From: Ectocarpus siliculosus
Taxonomy: Eukaryota > Sar > Phaeophyceae > Ectocarpales > Ectocarpaceae
DNA: 34,494 nt
Assembly (NCBI GenBank): GCA_000310025.1
Contig: FN649736.1
Coordinates: forward strand, 3,543,095-3,577,588
Direction of reading: 5' to 3'
Numbering within the stretch: the stretch's first letter is position 1; each line of letters begins with the position of its first letter. The notes under the pieces are model-generated. The model was not told the DNA's origin, did no database searches, and saw only the letters and a program-made list of their open reading frames with translations. Below are positions 1 to 10,900 of the stretch, in pieces. The position numbers were made by a program, and so were the translations under genes.

Positions 1-3000
1 GAGGGAATCCTCCTCGGGATCCCTCACCCCCGAACGAAGGGGAAGAAAAACTTGCTGTGTGCCCCGGGGTGGGGGGGGGGGGGGGATAAGAGCGGAAGTA
101 CATGTACTCGTTCTCGAGAAAAGTCGAGACACCACCGTCTACAGCGAGAAACCATCGTCTACAAGGCGATGGAGTGGAGACGCCCGAGCAGCACTAGAGA
201 CACCGACGATCGCAAGAGATAGTCGGTGTGCGCGTGTGCAAAAAGCAGAGAGAACAGCAGCAACAGCAGCAAAGTAGTGATGGTGCGCTTGTTGAAACCT
301 TTACTCAATCCATAACTACACAAAACAAAAAACCAAAAAAGCAAACCTGCAAAGGCCCAGTCGAACACCCACTCCGCCTCCTTCAGCCCCGAGGTACCGA
401 ACCTCGACTCGCCGCCGTGAAGGGCGAACACGCTCGTCCCGATGAAGCCATGCGCGTCCTCGCCGAACGCTAACCCGAACCCGACCAACCACCAGCAGAT
501 GGCTCTGATCTCACCGTCACCCAAGTGGTAGAGGCCGTAGGGGTGGGGTGGGGGGAAGAGGGCGATCGTTATAGGATTACATACTTTAGGTTTCAGGAAA
601 TGCACGATCAAGAGAGACTACATTGCCCGTTCGAGACATGACGACAACAGTCGCCTAGTCGGTATTGTTGAATGCGAGAGCTACCGCCGCCAGTGTGTGT
701 TGGTACGAAAGGCGCTATAGGGGTACAAGGACGGGAAAGGCAGCAAGCTTAGAGGGGCGTGGGTGATTTTTAGCCGGCCGGGAGCGGGAGCGTCCAAACA
801 GCAGCGCGACGGCACAAGGACAACACTTTTTCGGTGCGTTCAGGATGAGGTACACCCCAAGAGACATCGTACGTAAAGACAAGACAAGACTGATATGCAC
901 CTTGAAAGACAGATGCACCAACGTCAACACAACCGATGGAAACAAGCTTGGTTTGCGGTAAAATTGCTTGTGATTCACCAACCCACACGACAACATGAGC
1001 CACGGCGAAAACGTCGTGCTCCCGACCGTAAAGGGGCTGCCGTTGCACGATAGATGGTCGCACTCCTCGTGCCTTTGGCTACGTCAATTTTCGTCTCGTT
1101 GCCTTGGACAACCAGCGCGCCTAAGAGGGGATGCCCAACGGTTGCCACAACACTTTCCCACGCACAACCAACAACCCGCAACCACAACATATGTATACAT
1201 CCGGAGACGAACGCCCATTGCGTCATGTCCACGCTCCTACATGGAACGGGCAAGTACCGTCAACGGCTGCATCAGCCGCCTAGCCCGCTTACGCGTCGTG
1301 GAACACTCACCCGAGCGACGCATCTCCGATGTTTTTTAGGAGGACGGCCTTGGTGTTCTTGGACGAGACCGATCCAACCTCCAGCTGTACGGTTTAAACA
1401 TCGGGCCGACAAGGCGAGAGGCGGAAAAAGTAAAGAAAAAAACAGGAACAAAACGCTCCCGAAAAAAAGTCAAGTTTTGTGTGTACTTGCTTGTATGCAT
1501 ACTTGCATACATTAGTCCCCCGACGAACATACCGGTTAAAAAAACACTTCCGTTGTGGTCGCCGGGTGCTACAATAGCAAAACACCGTTTCCCAGGAACA
1601 CATGGTTACGCAAAAGTGTCCTTGCAACAACCGTGTCTGTGTTTTCATCCCATGTTTGGCGTTAGGTTGTGCTTCAGCCCTCGGGTCTTGCGCGCTGGCT
1701 CAAAGAGAGACACGAAGACGTGGTGAAGAAAGGGCGAGAAGAGCCTTTTTCCCAGGAGAAGCGTGTTCTTGTTTTTTTTTTTCTGTTCTTTTCGGACGTT
1801 TCAAGCCTGTCGACCACCACCTCCACCAAAGAACTAATATATCTCGAATGGGTAGTCTTTCTGTGCGTGTATTTATTTTTCCTTAACTAAATACGCGTAT
1901 ATGGGCCTGGACCACAGGTCATGCCCCCAGGCAGTGGTGGCAATGAGGCAAGACCCCGCTGCATCTCGAAGAAGAGTTGTGGCGGTTTGATTTGCGAGGG
2001 TACCAACAACGATCGCAGACACGGCCCTTTGTGCCAACTTAGATTGCAGCAGAAGTCAGTACCCTACCAGACTGGGTGTGTTACGTTGGTCGTTCAGCAT
2101 GTAGCAGAGCGTCGACACTACCCGCATCTTGCGCCCATGCCATGTTTCGAGAGCTTATGTTTTGACACGTGTCGGCACGGGTTAACACGCAAGCAATCCG
2201 AGTGCATGAATATGCATAGAAGGACACACAAGCGAAAACCGAAAACCGGTAAGTTATCACTTGGCTGCCTGCTGTTCTACAGTTTTTTTTTGTTATCTAA
2301 ATAACTGTACTGAAGTATGTACATGTCTGGCACCACGAATCCATCTCTATCTCATTACGTAATGAACGACCTGGTGGATGGAATAGCCAAAAAGATGGTG
2401 TGTAGATTAGCAATGAATCCATAGCGAAATTTATTCTCGACGTGTTAAAGTGCGCTCCTCATATCGAACGAAAGGGAGGTGCGGTTGTGCGGTTACTGCC
2501 CCCACTGCGGCGTCAAGCAAACGCTCGTTTCGCAACAGGAGCATCTCTGCACTATGATACTGCTGCTTTTGTACGCCCAAGAACACCAGTCAGAACATTT
2601 GACAACCATGGGTGTACTGCTGTTGATCAAAGGACAGAAACCACCTTCGTTTCGCATAAAAGGGGAGATGTCCCTATATGCTGTCTGGGAAATCGTAGAC
2701 ATACAGGTACTTTCTGACGCTATGAATTCATTGCTAATCTGTCTCAGACTCTTTTCTATGATAGAGATGGATTCGTTGTGTCATACTGTCATATTAAGAA
2801 AAATAAATAAATAATAAATAAATAAAATACAGGCAGGTACAGCTGTACACAAGATGGCCAAGTGTAACTGAATACTGTCTTTGTCGAGCCTGCTACCCAC
2901 AGGGGAGTCACAGTAGTGTAGGTGTATGCCGCTCGGGCACTGTAGAAATATAAGTTGGTAACCGCAAACACTTACATACCACAACGTTCATGGCTATTCT

Positions 3001-4149
3001 TAAATGAACTCTTTGCTGCTGTGAGGATAGATGGAGTTGTTGTATTCTTGGTGTGAAAAAAAAGACAAGTAACTCTGTGTGTGTGTGTGTATGGTGCCGT
3101 CGTGTGTGAGGACTTGATAAATTCGTTAAAAGTCGGAAGCGACACGGCGAACGAGGATTGGGTGCTGTAAGGAAGGAAACGCTGCTCTTTCATGCATGGT
3201 CCACGGAGCGAAACAAGCTATGGTAGTCACACATGCCCTAAAATAAACCATTGCCGCCGGTGTGTGCGTGTGAAACAGGGGACCGCCTACGCAGGATTTT
3301 AAGAGTATCTAGCCCAAAGCACGGATTGAATGCTTTATTCCATATCTTTGCTCAATCAATTTTGCTGCGTAGACTACTGGACAGGCAGGTAGGCAGCGCC
3401 TGTTTTATGACGTCAGACGACGTGGGGAAGTTCCGTGTTTCCTAGAAAATGTTGTGTGTGCCGATGTATCTACAAAGAACAACCACTATCTCTCACCCAT
3501 TCGAGAGAATGATACCCCCGCATCCAAGAGATGCGTTCAAGTCTTCACATTAGTGACATAAGAACGACAAGTGGCGCTGGATACAACGCTGCTGTTTAGG
3601 AGAGGGCTGTCCACGACACATCGTCTCCTTTTTTTTTTTCCCGTCAATTTTCGTTTTGACATGCAAGGAACGTCTTTCGGATATGTACATGTACATTGTT
3701 CCAATCGGAGCTTAACAATCATCGACATCATGGTGTACACTGAGAGATTAGTCTTATACGAAGTACTATGATATGGCACCAGCAGGTGATCTTCCACGAG
3801 ATGCGATCCATCATTCGAACCATGAATCATGCGCCCTTGTGTGTGTGTGTCCAAATGGCATGTATGATACCCTACGTCATACCCTGCAACAGGGCTTGTA
3901 CACTCCGCTCCATGTTCGCCCTCCGCCAAAAAACGAAAAACAGCAAGGGTTGACACGCGCGAGCGACACACTCACCATAGCAAATCCGACTTGCATGAAG
4001 AACACCAACACCGCCGACACAATAATCCAGACCACGTCCAGGTCGGTGGCCAAGGCCGACTCGGCGTAGAGCTGGCCGAGCCGTTCTTCCAGAACGGCCA
4101 CGCGGAGCGCGAGGTCATCCGGAATAGCCGATGTGTCAGATTCAGACAT
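1..4149 (-). CDS. AMT: Ammonium transporter (AMT family), 5' part, runs off left edge
   Basis: This is the N-terminal part of an ammonium channel/transporter, an integral membrane protein that moves ammonium across the plasma or an inner membrane. Three exons are visible on the minus strand: 4149-3976, 1384-1311 and 504-347, joined by GT-AG introns of 2591 and 806 bp with matching phases (0, then 2). A fourth junction (phase 1, donor at 346/345) leads off the window. Exon 1 ends in TM1 with VVWIIVSAVLVFFMQVGFAM. Exon 2 continues LEVGSVSSKNTKAVLLKNIG, the hallmark AMT stretch after TM1. Exon 3 begins AICWWLVGFGLAFG (TM2) and ends FDWAFA, the start of TM3. The ATG at 4149 gives a 58-codon first exon with a short acidic/coiled N-terminus, normal for the family. 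An in-frame ATG at 4290 would add a poly-Ala leader and is less likely. About three quarters of the protein is missing because of the window edge. The family call is from recognised motifs; substrate specificity is inferred. Confidence 0.9.
71..85. repeat. Homopolymer G15
   Basis: Fifteen consecutive G on the plus strand, lying in intron 3 of the ammonium transporter gene (a C-run on the coding strand). Confidence 0.85.
505..1310 (-). other. Intron 2 of the ammonium transporter gene
   Basis: This 806-bp GT-AG intron has its donor GTGAGT at 1310 downwards and its acceptor ending ATCAG just above 504. It splits a glycine codon (GG|A) so that ...DASLG joins AICWW. No other coding signal was seen in it. 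Short open frames on both strands are not protein-like. Confidence 0.8.
1385..3975 (-). other. Intron 1 of the ammonium transporter gene (2.6 kb)
   Basis: This is a phase-0 GT-AG intron with donor GTGAGTGT at 3975 downwards and acceptor ACAG just above 1384. It separates GFAM from LEVGSV. It holds A-runs, an AT-rich AAATAAATAA stretch near 2800-2825 and a short (GT)n near 3076-3090. I see no convincing exon or mobile-element ORF within it. Open frames such as 2479-2814 on the plus strand have no recognisable family. Confidence 0.75.
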
Positions 4150-4169
4150 CTTTCTTGTTGCCGGAGAGC

Positions 4170-4213
4170 CTGCTGCTGCTGCTGCTACTGCTGCTGCTGC
4201 TGCTGATGCTGCC
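4170..4213. repeat. Interrupted CTG/CAG trinucleotide repeat upstream of the AMT start
   Basis: A run of about fourteen CTG-type triplets with two interruptions (CTA, ATG). On the transporter's coding strand it reads (GCA)n and ends about 20 nt before the ATG at 4149. It is therefore either 5' UTR sequence or, if the upstream in-frame ATG at 4290 is used, a poly-alanine tract. Confidence 0.9.
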
Positions 4214-7102
4214 GTAGTTGCGGTTGCCGATGCTGCGGGCACTACCCGTGGTGGCGAAACGCACCGGCGAGGCGTTGGCCCAGAGGTCAACTACCCAGCC
4301 GGCCCCAGCCTCCTATCCTTAGCGGTATCCCGTCCGCTGGTGTGGTCTTGTGCCCACGCACAGCAGAGCAGCGAGCGACTAAATAAATCGGCCAGCTATA
4401 CGTATAAGCTGGTGTTTTGCGAACAGACCGCACAAAATCTAGAGCTCTGTGGCGCGCTCCGGCGTCTCTTCCCGAAGAGGGAGCGCGCCTCAAGCTTCGC
4501 TCCCCCCTGTCTCCGCGCACCCTGCCGAAGGACCTGAAGGTCGGTAAGGTTGTCGTTCGTTGTGGACGGAGATAGGAGCAGAGAGGCAAGAATGGTCCAG
4601 TGTCCAGTGGGTCGCTGCTGGGATGTGCAACTTGCAAAGGAAAAGAAACAAAGGAAAATAAGGGGAGACGCAATTTCAGTTCGAGTTTGTCGGGAGAGGT
4701 GCGGGTATGCCGGCGCTGGCGCGGAGTGACACCCCATCTGGCAACACCATGCTTTGTAGCCGCTAGTACTCCCCACGCAGACGGCTACGTGCAATGAAAC
4801 CAGCAGGAGACCTCACAGCATGTTGTGTTCAATACGCGCAGATAGTTGATACGCCCTGGTTTTGCTCTAAACCTGGGGAATGCCGTGCATGCCACGAGCG
4901 AGAGATCACGACGACTGCGACGACACATGATCCCACGACCGGGCTGATGATGAGCGCAGCGGTCACGAGAGAAACCCATGAAACAGGAGAATCAGAGCAA
5001 AACATCAAGGCTAGAGAGCCTTGTTTGGAGCGTGATATTGCGACTGTAACCGGACGATGGAAGGGCCCACGGTCTTAATCGAGCATGCCACCAGTTCTTC
5101 ATATGCATATATATGTGGTCGTCGCTGTGACACATGTGTACAGCAGTCTGTCTACATGTATGTATGTACGTATCAGAGAACCGAAAGATCTGCAAACAAC
5201 AGAAGGCACAGGATCGTCTATATACTGCTGTAAATACTGCTGTAGCACGACCTTCGTTGAAGTCTCACGTTGTGGACCTACGTGCGAATAACGAAAGCGG
5301 TGGCATTCCCTACGACAACCGTAGACCGTAGTTGTTGTGAAGAAGAGCAAAAGGAAGGCCATTCACCCCGGTGGTCGGTTGGTTGTAATACGTAACTTCC
5401 CGATGCACTGCTGTACACGTAGTCTACGCAAGTAGTTGTTGGGGTTGATTCTCTCTGCTGGAGCGAAAAACCTGAAACCCACTGAAGGGGTGGAAAGCGC
5501 ACACACTGTAACAACACAAAAGAGAGGGGGGAAACAGAAAATGAGACTCTAGACACTCGCGGTCCACCTATCGGCGAGCATGTACTTATTATTATCCGTC
5601 AGCTTTTCTTTAGCTGGGAGACATGCATGCACGCGGTCGAACGTCTCGCTGCGAGAACCCCGTGGGAAAGCCTTAGGTCCAGGTGTCGCCGGTTGACCCT
5701 TGGCAAGCATGTTTCAGGTTACAGTTCGTTAGTATGTAGATAATGGTGTGTCGAACGACGTTGATATCTTTGATGTAATAACGAAAATCCAGCTGAGTAG
5801 CGAAGCGCACGAATTAATATGGTTTTTTACATGATCATAGAGTTGGTTACTCTCCATGTTGCGAAACCTGCTTCTAAAACACTTCTGATAGACACGAGGA
5901 GACGAATCATCTTCATCCGCCCACCGTTTGGACATCTGCCCGGCCCCCTACTGTTGGAACAACCTCCAGTCGGCCCTCGTGTGCTAATCAGTGGATTTCA
6001 CGGGAAAAGGGTGTCAAGACAAAACTTGATGATGGACTTGGCGGCACTCTGAGCGCACTGGCATCGAGCCATGGAGTCAACCCCACAGCACCATACATAC
6101 GTGGATTGCCAACAAAATCTGTCAGCAATCGAGGGTTGGGTGTGATGCAAGTGCGTCGTTCGCTTTTTCTCTCGCCCTGTCTGCCAATAACCTTGCAAAC
6201 GAAGAGCCCCAGCGGTGCTCTGCAGGCGGAGCAACCGGCGCGGACTCGGAAGAACAATGCGCCTCGTTAACGCTGGCGACTTCAACGACGTCGTGCGTCA
6301 GGAGAGGTGCAAGTGAGAGCACCAACCTTACGCGGAAGTCGCCACGATGCCAAGCAGTGTTGGACGCCTGCTTAATGTGTCCTGCAGCCGCGCACCGACG
6401 GGCTGTCTGTAGACGATCAGTACTGCCCCAACCACTTCTCATCGTGACCGCGTGTGCTCTTCGAAACGATCACTGTTGTACGTGGCGCCCGGAACCTACC
6501 TAGGGTTAGCACATGAAAAAGTAGGAGGAGAAGAGCAGCGGCAAGGGTGGGAGAGAATGGCGGCGACTGATACCGTCCTTTTGGAATAATAACTGAATCG
6601 AGAACAAGAGCACCAGGAATTTCGCGGCCATCGCGCGTACGCTGAATCGACAAGATACCTCTTCCAGGTCTTCGCATCGTCCATGTCGCCGACGATGCCG
6701 AGAACAGCGACACTTTGAGAACAAATGAAAACGCGCAGCTGCTAAGAGGACGACCCCGTGAAAACGACAGCTGCTTGCCGGTTCCACCCCTCCAGCTGCC
6801 ACCCGTCCTCCTCGTCGACACCCGTGATATCGGACAAGCAGGATTGGCGTGAGGTGGAGACGGGCGTGGAGAGATAGAACCGCGAGTAACTCGAGCTGAT
6901 CTTCATCGTCCGAGAAGAGCGACGACAACAGCGCCCACAGCCATGGTGGTTGCGCCCGTGTTGATATAAGCAAAAGGCCACCAATCCGGGTTGGCCCGTG
7001 ATTGGGCGGGAACCGCACCGTACAGAAGTGAAATGGTTTAGATCTAGTTATTTCTTTCACTGAGAACACGGTGAAACAGTGTAATGTCGGAGGAATCGGC
7101 GA

Positions 7103-7123
7103 CTGCTGCTGCTGCTGCTGCTG
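7103..7123. repeat. (CTG)7 microsatellite
   Basis: Seven perfect CTG triplets followed by an imperfect continuation (CCTCTGCTGCTG). It lies in the gene-poor stretch and is not in any supported exon. Confidence 0.9.
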
Positions 7124-7975
7124 CCTCTGCTGCTGATCTTCCTGCCTCATCGAAAGTTAGAACAGACCGGGCGCGTACAGAGCCACAGCAGCGGCGGGAG
7201 AGGGGCTCCGCGGTGTTGTTATCACGAAGAGGCGTCGCACGCCGAGGAAGAACCCAGCACGGGCAGCTTGTGGCAGAGTAAGACGAGATAGCGGTGACGT
7301 TGCAGCGACGTCCTCCCACGGAAAGTCCAGGGACATTGTTTCCGTCACCCTTCCTCGCTCTCGCACACCGGCTTAAGACTTATTTCAGCTGCAGCAGCAG
7401 CAACAGCAAGCCGGTCACGAGGGCGCAAAAAGCAGGTCGGAATTAGTTCACGGGCTGAAACTTGACAATCGTGGCTGCTACCTTTCACTGCTGTCTACAC
7501 GTGTAGCTTGAGTTGACCCCGTAGGAGAAGCTAACGTACTTCATGTCCGACTTCCTCTGCTTCCCATGAGGAGACGAGGGGGGCATGTATGCCAACACGT
7601 CGTGCGTCTCGGAGAAACTGTGGACGAGATGCATCCGTTCAACTACTGTACAATTTTTCTTGGATGCTCGTTCCGTTTTGTCGAGAGCATTGCCTACGAA
7701 GTTTGCTGTCGCCCCCAGGAGTGTTTTGTCAGGTTCGTTGTTGCCTGTGCCAACCCGCAGAGACGGTACACCTCTGTCGAAACACAGTAGTAGTTGGTGG
7801 CGACGACGCAAGTCGTACCTTGGGTGCTACGCGTCATTACAAGGTTTGTTTGAGACCTTCATTTTTTTCCTTGCCGGAGGGGGGAGGAGCAACCAAAATG
7901 TTCCCGAGACTCTCGGGTGTGCGGCATGGTTTTTACCGAGGAGGTCACGGGACAAGGAAAATCAGCCTTCAGCCT

Positions 7976-8012
7976 CACTTTCTGTCACAGGATCCACTTT
8001 CTGTCACCGGAT
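7976..8012. repeat. 18-nt tandem duplication
   Basis: The unit CACTTTCTGTCACAGGAT is followed, after one base, by CACTTTCTGTCACCGGAT. The copies differ at a single base and repeat with a 19-nt period. No gene is associated with it. Confidence 0.85.
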
Positions 8013-9110
8013 TTCTGTGGCAAATTTTCCTTCACAATAATTCTACAGCCGTTCTTTTGGCCGGAATAGGGTTCCTGATCAAATGGGGAATACGTCGTGG
8101 GTATGCCCCTGCCTTCAACAATGACACAGCATCCACCATGGCGTGGTGATTCGAACGCGTCCACTTGTATCGGTGATGATGTCGACACATACGCAAGAAC
8201 GAAGCGACGACGCCAGAAAGATCCGGTCGTAAAAAAAAATCACGCGTTTTATCCGCCCGCAGACGTCCACACGCGAACCAACAATCGCGCTTGATCCTTC
8301 TCGCTTCTTTCGTCAATGCTCCTACGTGCGCACCCGCACATGGCGGCAAGGGTTAATTCTCGCGACGACACACGCATCGCTTTCGTTTTTGCGGCCAATC
8401 CTTTCGCGAGTGGAATAGAGAGACTCCAATTTCTCAAGATTTTTTCACACGCTTGCGGTACGGATACTCTGCTAAAAAATATTCGGTAGACCACGACCTG
8501 CCGTTCTCACGAAATTATCTACGTCTTCACAGTCGTCTTGCAGTGACAGCAGCTCAACCAGCTTCGGCAAGTCGCCGTAGTTCCAATTATGGCATCTTGT
8601 CAAAACCTTTCCTCGCACCCCATTTACATCCAAACCAAGAGGACAGAGCAGCAGCAACCCCCCCAGGACCACCCCGTGCGCAGGACCCAAAACACAAGAG
8701 AAAACAACTACTTCCAAGTACAATAAACGCCCAACCTTTCTCCCAGACACTCTACATGTACACACACATACCAAGACAATATACAAGACTCCTCAAACCG
8801 CTCTTATTTTCTTTCTTTGTACGCATGTTGCTCCTCCAAGCGTTTTCAACGCAATCCCCCGCTGTCGCAGCACAGCAATATTTCTGGTTGCATGCCGCAA
8901 CTTTAAATCGAACATTAGCTTTTCCTGCTCTGGCGAGTGGCCGTGCTCCATGACAAACGCTCAATTCGACGCGCCCCTATCCGTACCCCTGCCCCTCACC
9001 AACGGTCAAAAACACAGGTTATCTAGGAACCCGTCATGCCTACCGTGGTGCAATAGTGGGTATCACCGCGATGCTTCTTCCCATGTACTTCATGCGCCAC
9101 TACTCTTCCC

Positions 9111-9123
9111 GGGGGGGGGGGGG
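9111..9123. repeat. Homopolymer G13
   Basis: Thirteen consecutive G on the plus strand, preceded by CCC. Similar G-runs occur at 71-85, 17003-17015 and 34479-34493. Assembly length may be unreliable at such runs. Confidence 0.9.
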
Positions 9124-9188
9124 CTTCAGGAAGCAACAGAGAATAACCAAAGGACGACCCAACACGAAACAGATCAAACACCATCGCG

Positions 9189-9240
9189 TACTTACAGCCC
9201 GTGGCTGAGGGTATGCGAGGGGACAACCCGACGCCTTTTA
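9189..9240 (-). other. Isolated exon-like segment, gene unknown
   Basis: On the minus strand an acceptor-like GCCGCAG is followed by an open segment reading EILKGVGLSPRIPSATG, which ends at a near-perfect donor (GCT|GTAAGTA). The composition is more protein-like than that of surrounding frames. I could not find partner exons with matching phase and recognise no family, so this may be chance. Minus-strand frames at 8500-8590 (CHNWNYGDLPKLVELL...) and 9926-10108 have a similar look but could not be joined to it. Confidence 0.2.
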
Positions 9241-10165
9241 ATATTTCTGCGGCATCCCCATCGCCTTCCTCCGCCCCGTTTAAATGCGAAAGAAGGCAGC
9301 TTGGCCACACGGCCGTCCAAGATAAAAACATCGATTTTTCTTTTCCGATACACTGGTCGTTTTCCCTCGAGCCTCAATCTGCTCAACGACGAGAGATACT
9401 CCTCCACCCTTACAATGCGATATCGAAACAAAGCTATACGCAAGTATGTACAAGCCCTTTGAGAATACATCGGACTACGTCGCTCCCTCGTTCCAAAGAA
9501 GCTCAACTCGAAGACAACAAGGAACGATACAAAGCCGGTGTCCACCAGCGCGACGAAACCAGTTTGTACAAGCACCCCAGCTCCGTCGAGTGTTCAAAAG
9601 CCAACGACGCGAACAGCAGCAGCAGCAGTAGCAGCTACAATCTACGTCTACTGCTACAGCGTTTAACGGCCAGGATTCCACCCCCCAGCCCAGGAGGCTA
9701 TCACTTCGTGCCAACAGTGAACCTCCCAATGTTTAATTACGTGCCCCAGCGAGACGGGAAGCTGCTGCGCCGCCAACCCACAAACTGGTCGTCCTCGGCG
9801 AGACCCTTCCGAGGGCACGCGCGCCCCACGCTTTTTCGGCGTTGACTTGCACCTCGTAGACGGTGATGCTGCTCATGTAACGAACAGCAACAAGCTTTTG
9901 CCGTATTCGTGTTCCGTGTCATATGTTATTCTTCAAGCACGAGGGTACAAAGGGAGAACAAGCCCTTTCGACACTTGTCCTCCTCCTCACAAGACAGCAG
10001 ACCTTGAACGGTGTCACCGAAGCCCTCGGGCTTAAAAACGCACGGAAGAAACACACGCGCCTCAAGATTGCAAATCTCCTCGTAAAACCGGACCGACCTC
10101 CCTCTCAAAACGTTACGACGATCAACTTCACACGTCCCCCTTTGATTTTTTTATGTTTGGAGGTA

Positions 10166-10184
10166 ACTCTCTCTCTCTCTCTCT
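10166..10184. repeat. (CT)n microsatellite
   Basis: About nine CT dinucleotides on the plus strand, downstream of the stop codon of the plastid-protein gene. Confidence 0.85.
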
Positions 10185-10594
10185 ACCCCTCCCTGTTGGA
10201 TGTGGGAAGGCAGAGATGCTACTAGACCTCGAACCCTTCTTGTGGCGTACTCGAGTCCGCCGAAGGGAAGTCGTCCTTCGGTGCGGACGCTTCGACGATG
10301 CGCCTAACAACAAAAAGAAAAGAAACGCGCGGTTCATCGGAGGGCGGGGGGGGGGATGACGTGGGATGTCTGTCAGAATAGATGCATCTCGGAATCCCCC
10401 GTTTGGTCAGCAAGGGGGTCGTGACACGTCCAACAACGGTTGTCTGTGACACCCACGACTCCAGTTGGTAGGCTGGGTCTGTGTGCCATGGCGCGACTCT
10501 TTTCGCTTCGGGCGTAGAGTGAGCGCGGGGTCTCGCGAGTAGTCAGTGATAAACAGCACGTGTTTGGAGCGTGTTACAGCAAGTGTTGCAATCC

Positions 10595-10846
10595 TCACTT
10601 GCGGCGTTGAGTGAGCACAACGTTGTCCAGCTGGTCCCTCATGCGCTCCTCCAGGAACTGCCTCTTGAGTTCCACGTGATCACTCGGGATGGATTCCATG
10701 GCCTGGTGCACGAGAGAGCGACGCGGTAGGAGAGTAAAAGAGAGACATCGACGGAGGGGGGGAGGGAGGGAGAAGGAAATGCGGCGGGGGGGGCGGGGGC
10801 GGCGTGGCAATCATACAGAAGAGAAAGACGGGAAACAACGAAAGAG

Positions 10847-10900
<54 letters not shown>

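Larger units (their letters stand above)
4291..10594. other. Long stretch with no gene I can support
   Basis: This 6.3-kb stretch lies between the 5' end of the transporter gene and the 3' end of the plastid-protein gene. It should contain the promoter and 5' UTR of the first and the 3' UTR of the second. Its open frames are short or start at non-ATG codons, and none carries a domain I recognise. The longest is a 214-codon minus-strand frame at 6506-7150 that begins at a real ATG but is mostly low complexity (a Q-run, then Leu/Arg-rich). It also holds a (CTG)7 run at 7103-7123, G13 at 9111-9123, a CAG-type run near 9616-9640, a CT run near 10166-10184 and an 18-nt tandem duplication near 7976-8012. 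One exon-like segment at 9189-9240 is listed separately. Confidence 0.6.

Noticed and set aside
2479-2814. 111-codon plus-strand frame in intron 1 of the transporter
   Set aside because: It reads CPHCGVKQTL... but starts at a non-ATG context, has only one Cys pair and shows no family. It lies in an intron.
6506-7150. 214-codon minus-strand open frame
   Set aside because: Although it starts at an ATG, it is a Q-run followed by Leu/Arg/His-rich sequence with no domain and no neighbouring exons.
7485-7811. Minus-strand frame with fairly protein-like composition (ATANFVGNALDKTERASKKN)
   Set aside because: The first codon is TTG, there is no recognisable family and no phase-matched partner exons were found. 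It is probably chance or a decayed fragment.
9201-9845. 214-codon plus-strand open frame
   Set aside because: Low-complexity Ser/Arg/Pro composition, a serine run from a CAG-type repeat and no domain.
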